NCBI RefSeq assembly: GCF_037974265.1
Contig: NZ_CP150233.1
Coordinates: 5,890,001-5,954,000, forward strand
Length of the DNA: 64,000 bases
Source: Paenibacillus sp. FSL R5-0623
GTDB lineage: Bacteria > Bacillota > Bacilli > Paenibacillales > Paenibacillaceae
Reading direction: 5' to 3'
The translations under genes were made by a program, and so were the position numbers. A model generated the notes under the pieces. The model saw only the letters and a program-made list of their open reading frames with translations, was not told the DNA's origin and ran no database searches. This document shows, one piece after another, positions 16,989 through 25,801 of this stretch. Within the stretch, counting starts at the first letter, position 1; each line of letters begins with the position of its first letter.

Positions 16989-17972
16989 CTACATGATGCT
17001 TTCTTTAGTGAATTTTTTGAACAAGCCGTTCGCAGTAAACAGAAGGATGATACTGACAACGGAGTTGAATATACCTATGGCTGTACCATACGAGAATCGT
17101 CCCATATTCAAACCATAATTGAGCGCGTATAGATCAAGTACTTCCGAGTAGTCTGTGACCAGACTGTTGCCAAGCAAGAACTGCTTCTCGAAACCGATAC
17201 TGATAAGATGTCCAATTGACATGATGAAAAGTACGGAAATCGTGGTCCGTATGCCAGGCAGCGTGATGTGCCACATCTGTCTCCAGCGGTTGGCTCCATC
17301 TACACGGGAAGCTTCATACAGCTCATTGTCGATACCTGTTATCGCCGCCAGATAGATGATGGCATTCCAACCGGTTTCCTTCCACATATCTGAAGCGGTT
17401 ACAATGTACCAGAACAAGTTACCCTTGGCCATGAATTGGATCGGCTGATCGATAATGTTCAGTCCTACCAATAGATCATTGATAATCCCGCCATCGGTGG
17501 AGAGCATCTTGGTGATAATACCTGCCACAACGACCCAGGATACAAAGTGAGGCAGATATGATACCGTTTGCACGGCACGTTTGAAGAACATGCCTCTCAT
17601 TTCATTCAGGAGTATGGCGAAGAATATCGGCACAATAAAACCGACAACCAGTCCCATCAAGCTCATTGCAAGCGTATTTCGAAGTACCAGATAGAAACGA
17701 TCATCACTGAACAGCTCTACAAAGTGTTTAAAGCCAACCCACTCTTGATCACCAAACGATCTGGCAGGTTTATAATTTTGGAAAGCCATCGTCCATCCCC
17801 ATAGTGGCAGATAGTTAAATACGAAAACCCAAGCTACGAATGGCAATGACATGAGATAGAGATATTTCTGCTGTTTCATTCTGTCCCAAATTCCGTTCCG
17901 CCGATTCTTTAAAGGCGGTTTGGGGTCACTGCTTCTGTTCGCGGAAGCGGATTTTTTTGTTAGCGTTTCCAT
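16989..17972 (-). CDS. Carbohydrate ABC transporter permease (LplB-like)
   Basis: The 327-residue permease has a basic cytoplasmic N-terminus (about 1-35), then six helices. The EAA loop is EASRVDGANRWRQMWHITLP (about residues 217-236). The N-terminal RMKQQKYLYLMSLPFVAWVF and the Trp-rich LPLWGWTMAFQNYKP motif are typical of LplB/YteP permeases for pectin- or hemicellulose-derived oligosaccharides. It is the first gene of the permease-permease-binding protein operon. A tandem operator lies about 207 bases upstream. Confidence 0.92.
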   Translation of the reverse strand: METLTKKSASANRSSDPKPPLKNRRNGIWDRMKQQKYLYLMSLPFVAWVFVFNYLPLWGWTMAFQNYKPARSFGDQEWVGFKHFVELFSDDRFYLVLRNTLAMSLMGLVVGFIVPIFFAILLNEMRGMFFKRAVQTVSYLPHFVSWVVVAGIITKMLSTDGGIINDLLVGLNIIDQPIQFMAKGNLFWYIVTASDMWKETGWNAIIYLAAITGIDNELYEASRVDGANRWRQMWHITLPGIRTTISVLFIMSIGHLISIGFEKQFLLGNSLVTDYSEVLDLYALNYGLNMGRFSYGTAIGIFNSVVSIILLFTANGLFKKFTKESIM

Positions 17973-18178
17973 CTCCGTTCCCCCTCCTCTGTTTTATAAA
18001 ATAATCATACCCGATAGAGCGTTTTCAAAATACCATCTGGATTTTAGAGAAAATCATATAAAAATTAGATATAGACATATATAATCAGACATTAATTCGT
18101 TAAAATCAGTGATAAATTCTACTTTTAAATGAAATAAAAGTTATATTAAGGTAATATATTATCTAAATTGGTAAATTT

Positions 18179-18206
18179 CGAAAACGTTTTATAGAAATCG
18201 TTTACT
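18179..18206 (-). promoter_or_regulatory. Tandem LacI-type operator before the transporter operon
   Basis: CGAAAACGTTTTAT (18179-18192) is followed by GAAATCGTTTAC (18195-18206). Spacing and sequence match the pair at 14104-14128. The gap 17973-18222 also carries A+T-rich promoter-like sequence. Confidence 0.6.
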
Positions 18207-18222
18207 TCAAACTGATTGCATA

Positions 18223-18246
18223 CAAAAAGGACCCTTTCGGGTCCCT
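18223..18246 (-). terminator. Terminator of the GH2 gene
   Basis: GGACCC (18229-18234) and GGGTCC (18239-18244) form a short GC stem with loop TTTC, followed on the minus strand by TTTTTG. It begins 4 bases after the GH2 stop. Confidence 0.85.
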
Positions 18247-18250
18247 ATAT

Positions 18251-21160
18251 TTACAATGTGAATTGAATCGTTTGCAGTTTAACGATGCCGAGTAATTGCG
18301 CTACGGATATGGAGGTTGTTGGACGGAATTGATCTCCATTCAGATAAGCAAGTATCTCCTGAAATAAAAAGGCTGCTTCCGGACGCTTCATTACAGCCAG
18401 ATTGGCAAACGGAAGTGAGGATATCAAAATCTTACCCTTCCCTACTTTTGCCTCAAAGGCATAAGCGAGTCGTTTGGCCCGATGGAAATGGTCCACCACT
18501 TCGATCAGCGGCTCCACCCCGGGCAACGTATCCAAACATATCGCTGGTGTACCGTTCACCAAGTGATACCAATGCCAGTCCGAAGCCCCATCATGCGGGA
18601 AGGAGCCTAGTAGTGCTAACTGTTCTCTCAAATACATGCCCATCGTTGCACCAGGCTGTGTAGCAAACATCAGGTAATTCCAGAATACAGGCAGATACTT
18701 GGTCTCCACTGAATCATATAACCCTTCTGCGGTTGGCTGTAGCCAAACACTCCCCCCGTTGACCACATAATCAACGACATTGGGTGTTAACGACTGAACG
18801 ATAACCAAGTCAATCTCCCGATTTTTCAACAACTGAAATCCATCGATGCGATCTACGCCATCATGTTGTGCTTCCCCGAGAAGTGGCTGCAGCTCTGCCA
18901 TGGTATTCCAGAAGCGATTCGAATTCGGATGAGACTGATAAAAAGGAAAAGACCAGCCATGCCATACATTCGCTACAGTTCTTTCCAAATCGCCTGATAT
19001 CAACTCCGCTTCAATCCGAAAAGCCGCTGCTGCTTCCCGAGGTGCTGTAGCGACGATGCTTCCCAGTGACATGACGGACCCACATTGGATATTTCCGGTC
19101 TTCCATGCTCCTTCAGTGAATATCACATCATCGCTTATTAACCTCCACTGAATGACCGCGTCCTCAAGCGGCTCCTTACCGTAGTGAGAGATGCGTACAT
19201 CGACATGAATGGATTCTCCGGCGTAAAATGTACGCTCCTTGCAACTTAATAACAGCACCACATCTGCGTTGAAACGCATGAATTCTTCTGGTGTTGTAAT
19301 GCCTTTGTCATCCCAAAATACATCCAGAATGCCCGTCGTAGCATGTCCCTGCCCTGGAAAATCGCGAATGTCCAGAAGCTGTACGCCCGCAGCGTCCGGT
19401 GTTCGCCGAATTCGCTCCATGGCTTCTTTTAAGGAACGTACCAGATGGGTAGCACTGACCTGTTGAAAATGCTCGAGGTCCTCCATCATTCCTTTGTTTG
19501 TTAACGATTCTTCGATCGGTCGCAACCAGCTAGGACGCAATACGCCAGTATACTTGGCTCGCTCTTGGGGCCGCACATACATGGTGTACTGTGCATGTTC
19601 ATGCCCAATGACGGGATGCTCCGCAAGCCGGGTGACTGCATGATAGTCCTGCGTGGTATCCGGCACAGCAGAATATGCGGATTCCAACGGGGGATGCCAG
19701 TTCAACGACTGGATATAATAATCACCTTCCCGCCCTTGCGCCGGAAGTTGTCCAAATCCTGTATTGTCCGTATATAACCGGGTTGGGTCCATATCCCTTG
19801 CCCTCGATACCCATGCATTGAGTTCAGGGTGGCCATTCGGGCCAATGAGTTCATTCCCCATGGAGAACATGACGAATGAAGGATGTCTATGCAGCGACTG
19901 AAGCAACCCGTCCATTTCTTGTGTCAGATAGGACAATACTTCAGCTGGCGCAGACTGATCCGATTGCTCAAAGAAACGAGACCAATGGGGAAGTTCTGCC
20001 TGTACCAGCAAGCCCACTTCATCAGCCGCCTCCCAGAAAGGCTCCGGCGCGCTCCACCCATGCAGTCGGACATGATTGAAACCATACGATCTGGCGATTC
20101 GAAACTGCTGAAGATAATGCTCCTTGTCCCAGACGGGATAACCCGTCAGTGGGAAGATACAGCAATCGACGTACCCACGCAAATATACTGGTGTCCCATT
20201 CAATTCAAGCTGCTTCCCGTTTGTTGCAAAGGAGCGTACACCAAATGATTGCTCCAGTCGATCCAGTTCCTGTTCACCTTCATGGAGACGGATCACTGCC
20301 TTGTATAATTCAGGGGATTCATCCGACCATTTTGCGATAGACTTCTCTGTTCCAAGTTCCAATTGCCACTGTTCTATTACAGCTTTGATTTCAGTTAAAC
20401 CTGCTGAGCTTATATCCACATGTGATGGATCACTCAGATTCACATTACAACTATATCGATTAAGCCATGTGCCGTCCGGATGCTGGATATCCACATGTAA
20501 TTGCATTGATCTAGCCGATTCATTTGCGGGAGCGCTTACAGTACAATCAACCAGAATGGTTCCGTTCTCAGCATCTGGTTGAATACGTAACCTCTGTAAT
20601 CGGCAGGGAGGCATACTGTCCAGATAAACACCACCTGTGATCCCCCCCCAGGCTGTGGCCGTATGCAATGAATGAATATGGCTACCCGCCAGCGGAAGTT
20701 TCATCGTATTATCCACGCGGATCTCCACACGATTCACTTCTCCCTGCTTCACCAGAGAAGTGACATCCCACTTCTGTTGATTCACCAGACTATCCTGCTG
20801 CCCGGCATACTGTCCATTGATCCAGAGATGCGTTGTCCATCGGACACCTTCCAATCTGAATACATAGTGGCATCGGGGATCCTCTGATGGAACATGGACA
20901 TCCTGAGCATACCAGACTGAGCCTTCATACTCGCGTACCTTTGTCCAGGTATCGAGCCTTTCGTATTCAGGCTCATCTCCGTATCCTTGCTCTTCCCACG
21001 AACCGGGAATCTGAATGGTCTCCCATGATGTGTTTTCACACTGTGATGGCGGTAATACCTCTTGTTCAACGAGTTTATCGGACTGCAGATCCAAACAAAA
21101 CTGCCATGTTCCATTTAAGTTCAATGTATGACGTACAGCGCCTATATCAGATAAATTCAT
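18251..21160 (-). CDS. GH2 family glycosidase (beta-galactosidase/beta-glucuronidase-like)
   Basis: The 969-residue protein has the GH2 order: an N-terminal sugar-binding jelly roll (about 10-190, with WYAQDVHVPSEDPRCHYVFR), an immunoglobulin-like domain (about 195-310) and a TIM barrel (about 315-560). The acid/base is probably E437 in FSMGNELIGP, and the nucleophile may be E521 in VIGHEHAQY. About 400 further residues follow with no domain I can name. It lacks a signal peptide. The nucleophile context differs from classical LacZ or UidA, so the substrate cannot be read from sequence. I chose the ATG at 21160 over an in-frame TTG 7 codons upstream. It is a single-gene unit downstream of the YesN gene with an operator at 21287. 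Confidence 0.82.
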   Translation of the reverse strand: MNLSDIGAVRHTLNLNGTWQFCLDLQSDKLVEQEVLPPSQCENTSWETIQIPGSWEEQGYGDEPEYERLDTWTKVREYEGSVWYAQDVHVPSEDPRCHYVFRLEGVRWTTHLWINGQYAGQQDSLVNQQKWDVTSLVKQGEVNRVEIRVDNTMKLPLAGSHIHSLHTATAWGGITGGVYLDSMPPCRLQRLRIQPDAENGTILVDCTVSAPANESARSMQLHVDIQHPDGTWLNRYSCNVNLSDPSHVDISSAGLTEIKAVIEQWQLELGTEKSIAKWSDESPELYKAVIRLHEGEQELDRLEQSFGVRSFATNGKQLELNGTPVYLRGYVDCCIFPLTGYPVWDKEHYLQQFRIARSYGFNHVRLHGWSAPEPFWEAADEVGLLVQAELPHWSRFFEQSDQSAPAEVLSYLTQEMDGLLQSLHRHPSFVMFSMGNELIGPNGHPELNAWVSRARDMDPTRLYTDNTGFGQLPAQGREGDYYIQSLNWHPPLESAYSAVPDTTQDYHAVTRLAEHPVIGHEHAQYTMYVRPQERAKYTGVLRPSWLRPIEESLTNKGMMEDLEHFQQVSATHLVRSLKEAMERIRRTPDAAGVQLLDIRDFPGQGHATTGILDVFWDDKGITTPEEFMRFNADVVLLLSCKERTFYAGESIHVDVRISHYGKEPLEDAVIQWRLISDDVIFTEGAWKTGNIQCGSVMSLGSIVATAPREAAAAFRIEAELISGDLERTVANVWHGWSFPFYQSHPNSNRFWNTMAELQPLLGEAQHDGVDRIDGFQLLKNREIDLVIVQSLTPNVVDYVVNGGSVWLQPTAEGLYDSVETKYLPVFWNYLMFATQPGATMGMYLREQLALLGSFPHDGASDWHWYHLVNGTPAICLDTLPGVEPLIEVVDHFHRAKRLAYAFEAKVGKGKILISSLPFANLAVMKRPEAAFLFQEILAYLNGDQFRPTTSISVAQLLGIVKLQTIQFTL

Positions 21161-21286
21161 ATCGTATAGCCATCCCTTCAACTGGATTCTTGTAAATCCA
21201 GTCTAAGTTGTGAAACATTCCGTGACCATTGCTTATCATGGGAAGTGCATGGACAATATGATGAATCTGGAAAATGTCCAGTGATC

Positions 21287-21301
21287 CCGAAAACGTTTTA
21301 T
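21287..21301 (-). promoter_or_regulatory. LacI-type operator before the GH2 gene
   Basis: CCGAAAACGTTTTAT, the cluster operator, lies 127 bases upstream of the GH2 start in the gap after the YesN stop. Confidence 0.55.
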
Positions 21302-21335
21302 TATATGAGCATGGGCAAGGCCCGGCATTTCATAC

Positions 21336-22928
21336 TTATTCTTCGTTCATATCCGTGGCAGATTCTTTGGACAGGGACTGGGTTCTGGCCTGTTTGTACG
21401 CGGAGGGTGATTCACCTACATACTTCTTGAACTTACCGTGGAAATAGTCCACGTTCGCATATCCCACTCTGGCCGCAACCTGATGGACCTTGAGTCCTTC
21501 ATCCAGCAATTCCTTGGCCTTTTCCATACGGACCTTGTCCAGAAATATATTAAAGTACTCTCCTGTATGGTTCTTGAACAACTTGCCCAGATAACTACTG
21601 TTATAGTTGAATACTTCAGCAAGTACCTCCAGCTTGAGATTTTCGCCAGGGTTACGCTGGATAAATTCAATCATCTGTTTTAATACAGTATCCTTGCTTC
21701 CCCCACCCATACGTTGAATTAGTCGATTCAAATGTTCCGATGCCATGACTTTGAGATCAGACATCGTAAATTGATGATAGACTTCATTAATCAGAACCGA
21801 ATGTTCCTGCATAATGGAGTGCATATGTTGATTCGTCGCTGCAAGCTTGTTGAACGCCAGGGAAAATACCTGTGAGAACGCCGTCTTGATCGCTTGCTCT
21901 GTTCGGTGATATGGAACCAGGCGCTCTTCCATCTCACCCAGCACCCGCATAACGGACTCACTACTGCGGATGTCTAACGCATAATACAGCTTGTCCGCAA
22001 GTTCGTCCTCAACTGGCTCATGTGCTCCGTCCACAGCTTCAATTTCTGGCTTAACAACGCTTTCGCTGCCTTCATTCCACAGAATGATGCGTTGCTCCGT
22101 GAACAAGAAGCGTTCCCCGAGTAAACGATTCGCCTGCGTGTATGACCGCGCAATTTCAGAAGTGGAATGTACAGGTTCTCCCGCAGCACCGTACATGTGA
22201 ACCTCCCATTCTCCCAGCAGTCCTTCCAGCTCATCATACAGATTTCTTGCAGATGACTCGGATGTGATTGTTTCCTTACTTAACAGCCCCAGACCTGAAT
22301 GGAACGAGAATACAATGCCTCGGTCTTTATGGTCAAATGCTTCAATCAGTTTGCGTTTCATAACACTTCCCCGTTGCAGGTCAGGGGCTACATGCAGCTC
22401 AACCAGCACAATCTGATAGTGAGGCCAGTGCAGCCCCAGGCTATCTTCTTCCATGCTACCCGCACCCTCCAGACTGTCAAAGAGCAAAGCCTCGATCTGA
22501 TGCTCCCGATAGACGGTATCTTCACCAGCATGACGTGCCATTGTCTCCCGTTCACGGGTCAGTATCGCAGCAATACGCTCCAGTTCACCAATAATCTCTT
22601 CTTCATCTACCGGTTTCAGCAGATAACCATCCACACCAAAACTGATGGCTTTTTTGGCATAATCAAAATCTGCGTAACCACTTAATATCAAAAAGTGCGA
22701 ATCCGGATGATTCCGGCGTACTTCTTCAATCACATCCAGCCCGGTCATACCGGGCATACGAATGTCAATAATCGTCAGATCAGGCTCCAATTCCTCAAAC
22801 CGGGAGATGGCCTCACGCCCGCTGGCAGCTGTAGCGATGACCTGGAATCCATATTTTTCCCACTCGATAATGGTTGTCAGTCCCTCACGTATGCTCGGTT
22901 CATCATCCACCAAAAATACTTTATACAT
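21336..22928 (-). CDS. YesN-like AraC-type response regulator
   Basis: This 530-residue regulator has an N-terminal receiver domain starting MYKVFLVDDEPSIREGL, with phospho-acceptor D55 in IIDIRMPGM. A long middle region follows (about 130-420), then a C-terminal AraC-type helix-turn-helix (about 425-520; EYFNIFLDKVRMEKAKELL, VGYANVDYFHGKFKKYVG). The ATG at 22928 follows AGGAGGGGACCAAC and overlaps the stop of the kinase gene by 8 bases. YesN-like regulators usually activate nearby sugar-uptake genes when their YesM kinase senses substrate, so the adjacent GH2 and transporter genes are the likely targets. Confidence 0.92.
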   Translation of the reverse strand: MYKVFLVDDEPSIREGLTTIIEWEKYGFQVIATAASGREAISRFEELEPDLTIIDIRMPGMTGLDVIEEVRRNHPDSHFLILSGYADFDYAKKAISFGVDGYLLKPVDEEEIIGELERIAAILTRERETMARHAGEDTVYREHQIEALLFDSLEGAGSMEEDSLGLHWPHYQIVLVELHVAPDLQRGSVMKRKLIEAFDHKDRGIVFSFHSGLGLLSKETITSESSARNLYDELEGLLGEWEVHMYGAAGEPVHSTSEIARSYTQANRLLGERFLFTEQRIILWNEGSESVVKPEIEAVDGAHEPVEDELADKLYYALDIRSSESVMRVLGEMEERLVPYHRTEQAIKTAFSQVFSLAFNKLAATNQHMHSIMQEHSVLINEVYHQFTMSDLKVMASEHLNRLIQRMGGGSKDTVLKQMIEFIQRNPGENLKLEVLAEVFNYNSSYLGKLFKNHTGEYFNIFLDKVRMEKAKELLDEGLKVHQVAARVGYANVDYFHGKFKKYVGESPSAYKQARTQSLSKESATDMNEE

Positions 22929-24711
22929 GTTGGTCCCCTCCTGCTGGTAAAGTGAAAGAAACCTCTGTTCCTTCCCCATATACACTCTTAATCTGTAATC
23001 CATATGGCTCGCCGTACGTCAATGTTAATCGTTGATGTACATTACGCATGCCGATCCGACTCTTCTCCTGTTCCTCCGGTCCACAGATAAACTGCATCAC
23101 CTCAGCCAGTCGTTCTGGCGTTATGCCTGCACCATTGTCATCCACACGGATCTGCACAATGTTCTCTACTAAACGAATACTTATATGAACACGGACTGTC
23201 CCCTCTTTGTTCTCCAGACCATGGACAATCGCATTCTCAACCAAAGGTTGAATAATCAAAGGAGGAATGTACATCTTCTCCACCTCGGGATCGATATGGA
23301 TCTGGAATGCAAGGCGGTCGCCGTAACGAAATTTCTGAATCTCCAAATAGGAACGTACCATTTCAAGTTCAGCCCGAAAGGTTGTTTTTCCACTGCCAAT
23401 CTCCAGACTCTTGCGCATTAGTTTGCCCAACAGTCTCACGATGTTAGCAATCTCTGCTTCTCCCTTAATATGCGCTTTCATCCGAATGGACTCCAATGCA
23501 TTAAACAAGAAATGGGGATTGATCTGGCTCGCCATCATTTTCAGTTTAATCTCTTTTTGCGCGATTTCCAATTGATTGTTCTGTTCGGTCGCTTCTACCA
23601 CCTGCGTCATGAGTTCATTGATACTTTTCACCATATAGTTGAACTGTCGTGATAGTTGCCCAATCTCATCATTTCCATCAATCCGTGAAGTCACGTTCAG
23701 GTCTCCTAATGCAAGCTTGTTGAGGTGTTTACTCAGCCGGAGCAATCGGTTCGAAGTGAGGAACGAGATGATATATACGAATAGTAGGGCGATCACCAGC
23801 ACCAGTATAATAAAAATCATGCCAATCAAGCTGACGGTGTTGGCGTCTTTGACGATATTTTTGGTGGCAAAAACCGAGATCACCTTCAGGCTGTTCATGC
23901 TCGATCCAGGGCCCAGCTCATCAATAACAATATTAGATGGTTCCCCCCGGAAATCACCCTCTATGGTGCCTTTCGCCTGATTCTGCAGATCAACGCCAAA
24001 ATCAAGCTCATCCAGCGTTTTACCCACCAGCTCGGTATTCTTGGCTGCAACCACATACCCCTGCTCGTCCGTAATCATCGTCTCGAACTGTTCCTGACGC
24101 AACAATCCATTCAGCTCATCCTGATTGATCACAATCATCAACACGCCCTCTGTCCGATACTCGGCAAAAGGCACTTTGCGCACCAGGCTGAGCTTGTGTA
24201 CAGGGTTATCTTCCTTGTCTGGGATGTAGAACCACCCGATACTGGTTGTTTTCAATGCCTGTTGGTACCAGTAGCTCTCTTCCGTCTGCTTGTCTACCGG
24301 AATGAATTCGAGGTTGTTGATCAATGTTGGGTTAGTTGAGTAAAAGCGAATGCCGGCTATCTCACGGTACAAACGCCTGTATTCCTGAAAGTCTTTGTAT
24401 GCAAGATACGCTGAAGTTAACTCCACAACGCTCTTGTACCGCTTATTCACGATCTCCTTGAGATCCGCATTAAACATTAAAAGATTGGATATATCGGTTG
24501 GTACACGCAGCATGGTTGCCGTCTGGCTCTTGATCTTGTCCACATTGATGATCGTCTGTCCTATCGCATTGTCCAGGGCTTGCTGGCGAAAATAACTGGT
24601 CACAGCAAGACCAACAATCAGGACCGGAATCATGACAACCAGTACATATGAAATGAGCAATTTATGCTTTAATTTGAGATTATTGGTGGTTCGTATCAGC
24701 CTTTTCAACAT
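22921..24711 (-). CDS. YesM-like sensor histidine kinase
   Basis: The 596-residue membrane kinase has transmembrane helix 1 at about 18-40, an extracellular Cache-like sensor domain (41-290), helix 2 at about 292-318 and a HAMP domain (319-370). A His_kinase domain follows with H400 in INPHFLFNALESIRM, then an ATPase domain (VENAIVHGLENKEG, RVDDNGAGITPERL). The large outside domain suggests direct or binding-protein-mediated sugar sensing. The ATG at 24711 is preceded by GGAAGGTG; an upstream in-frame start is less likely. It is co-transcribed with the YesN-like gene, which overlaps its 3' end. A cre-like site lies 22 bases upstream. Confidence 0.93.
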   Translation of the reverse strand: MLKRLIRTTNNLKLKHKLLISYVLVVMIPVLIVGLAVTSYFRQQALDNAIGQTIINVDKIKSQTATMLRVPTDISNLLMFNADLKEIVNKRYKSVVELTSAYLAYKDFQEYRRLYREIAGIRFYSTNPTLINNLEFIPVDKQTEESYWYQQALKTTSIGWFYIPDKEDNPVHKLSLVRKVPFAEYRTEGVLMIVINQDELNGLLRQEQFETMITDEQGYVVAAKNTELVGKTLDELDFGVDLQNQAKGTIEGDFRGEPSNIVIDELGPGSSMNSLKVISVFATKNIVKDANTVSLIGMIFIILVLVIALLFVYIISFLTSNRLLRLSKHLNKLALGDLNVTSRIDGNDEIGQLSRQFNYMVKSINELMTQVVEATEQNNQLEIAQKEIKLKMMASQINPHFLFNALESIRMKAHIKGEAEIANIVRLLGKLMRKSLEIGSGKTTFRAELEMVRSYLEIQKFRYGDRLAFQIHIDPEVEKMYIPPLIIQPLVENAIVHGLENKEGTVRVHISIRLVENIVQIRVDDNGAGITPERLAEVMQFICGPEEQEKSRIGMRNVHQRLTLTYGEPYGLQIKSVYGEGTEVSFTLPAGGDQHV

Positions 24712-24732
24712 GTCTGCACCTTCCGTCATCTG

Positions 24733-24746
24733 TATAAGCGCTTACA
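24733..24746 (-). promoter_or_regulatory. cre-like site before the YesM/YesN operon
   Basis: TATAAGCGCTTACA sits within the near-perfect palindrome TGTATAAGCGCTTACATA (24731-24748). Its position just upstream of the start suggests catabolite repression of the sensor operon. Confidence 0.6.
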
Positions 24747-24748
24747 TA

Positions 24749-25042
24749 TAAACAGCAGGATCAGGATGTCCTGTCCTCAGAATTAATCATACCACATAAC
24801 CGCCAGAATTCGGATTGTCATTGCAATGGGTAATATATTGCCAGGCTACAAGCCCGCCTATCTCTAGTAGAAGAGGCCGCCATTAACATGGCGACCAGGC
24901 TTACGGAATTATTTTCTACTGACAGAAATTTAGTGACTCCTAGATGGACGGAATCTACATCCTTTGGTTCATGAGCATCTGGAACCTTGTTCAACATTCA
25001 GTCTGACTTTACCTACGAATTGTTGATGGGTTAGAAAAGCCA
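24749..25042. other. Intergenic stretch without a supported gene
   Basis: About 290 bases between the YesM promoter region and the OsmC terminator. It holds a small GCCGCCAT/ATGGCGACC hairpin around 24876-24896 and two copies of CCAGGCT-like sequence flanking it. I see no reading frame with a ribosome binding site. Confidence 0.5.
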
Positions 25043-25073
25043 AAAAAGGCACTCCCACGATTGGAAGTGCCTG
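25043..25073 (-). terminator. Terminator of the OsmC gene
   Basis: AGGCACT (25048-25054)/AGTGCCT (25067-25073) stem, followed on the minus strand by TTTTTTGG. Confidence 0.85.
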
Positions 25074-25100
25074 CTTAGTAAAGAATCTGTTCGTGTGCTA

Positions 25101-25523
25101 TTAAGGACGAGGTGTACTTACCCCATTGAGGATCAGTTTAGGATGAATATCAGCGTTCAGCGAAGCAGAAACTGCACAATATTTTTCCTCAGCCATCTGG
25201 ATGGCTTTCCAGATACGATAATCCGGGATATCCCCATCGACTTTGAAGATCAGATCAATGGATGTGAAGCCTTTGGGCATCTCTTCACTGCGTGTGCCTT
25301 GCGCTTCAATCTCAATCGACTCAATTTTGTCCAGGAAAGCATCCAAAATCATGGTAATATCGATTCCCATACAGCCGCCGAGACCCGCCAGTAACAATTC
25401 CATTGGGGTAGCTCCCTTGCTGTCACCACCATAAGCAGCAGTGGCATCCATGCCAACGGCGTAGCCAGAGGGTCCTTCGGAAGTAAACGCACGTTTGCCT
25501 TTCCATACGGTTGTTACATTCAT
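25101..25523 (-). CDS. OsmC/Ohr family peroxiredoxin-like protein
   Basis: A 140-residue cytoplasmic protein of the OsmC/Ohr superfamily. The two reactive cysteines are C51 in LGGCMGID and C116 in KYCAVSASL, the usual spacing for thiol-dependent hydroperoxide reduction. The ATPMELLLAGLGGC block is typical of the YhfA-like OsmC branch. The physiological peroxide is not known from sequence. It is a single-gene unit with its own terminator, and the gap to the upstream transporter operon carries a repeat (25602-25797). Confidence 0.9.
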   Translation of the reverse strand: MNVTTVWKGKRAFTSEGPSGYAVGMDATAAYGGDSKGATPMELLLAGLGGCMGIDITMILDAFLDKIESIEIEAQGTRSEEMPKGFTSIDLIFKVDGDIPDYRIWKAIQMAEEKYCAVSASLNADIHPKLILNGVSTPRP

Positions 25524-25601
25524 GATGTTATCCTTCTTTCTTAGAATAGGTTAAGTTCAAGCGAAAAAGGTTTGCACTTACCACTCCGATGACAGAATAA
25601 C

Positions 25602-25797
25602 CTTCCGATCGCTGTTATCCCCAGATTTTTTTGATTCCCTTCTTCAAGGGGAAAATCAGGGGATAAAGGCGCACGCTCCGCTTCTTCAGGTTTCTTCTGT
25701 CCTCTCCGTTCTTGTGCAAAAAGTTTAGTTGAACTGATATCGTTCATGACCTTAAATACCCGCTCCGAGTACGTTCGTTCTTCCGATCGCTGTTATC
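25602..25797. repeat. 18-bp direct repeat in the OsmC-ABC transporter gap
   Basis: CTTCCGATCGCTGTTATC occurs at 25602-25619 and at 25780-25797, both on the plus strand, 178 bases apart. The gap 25524-25801 shows no convincing gene. The arrangement looks like part of a dispersed extragenic element, which is inference. Confidence 0.55.
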
Positions 25798-25801
25798 TTC
25801 A

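Noticed and set aside
25541..25747. Minus-strand frame of 68 codons between OsmC and the ABC operon
   Set aside because: No ribosome binding site of note, biased composition, and the 18-bp direct repeat overlaps it. It looks like an extragenic repeat and not a gene.
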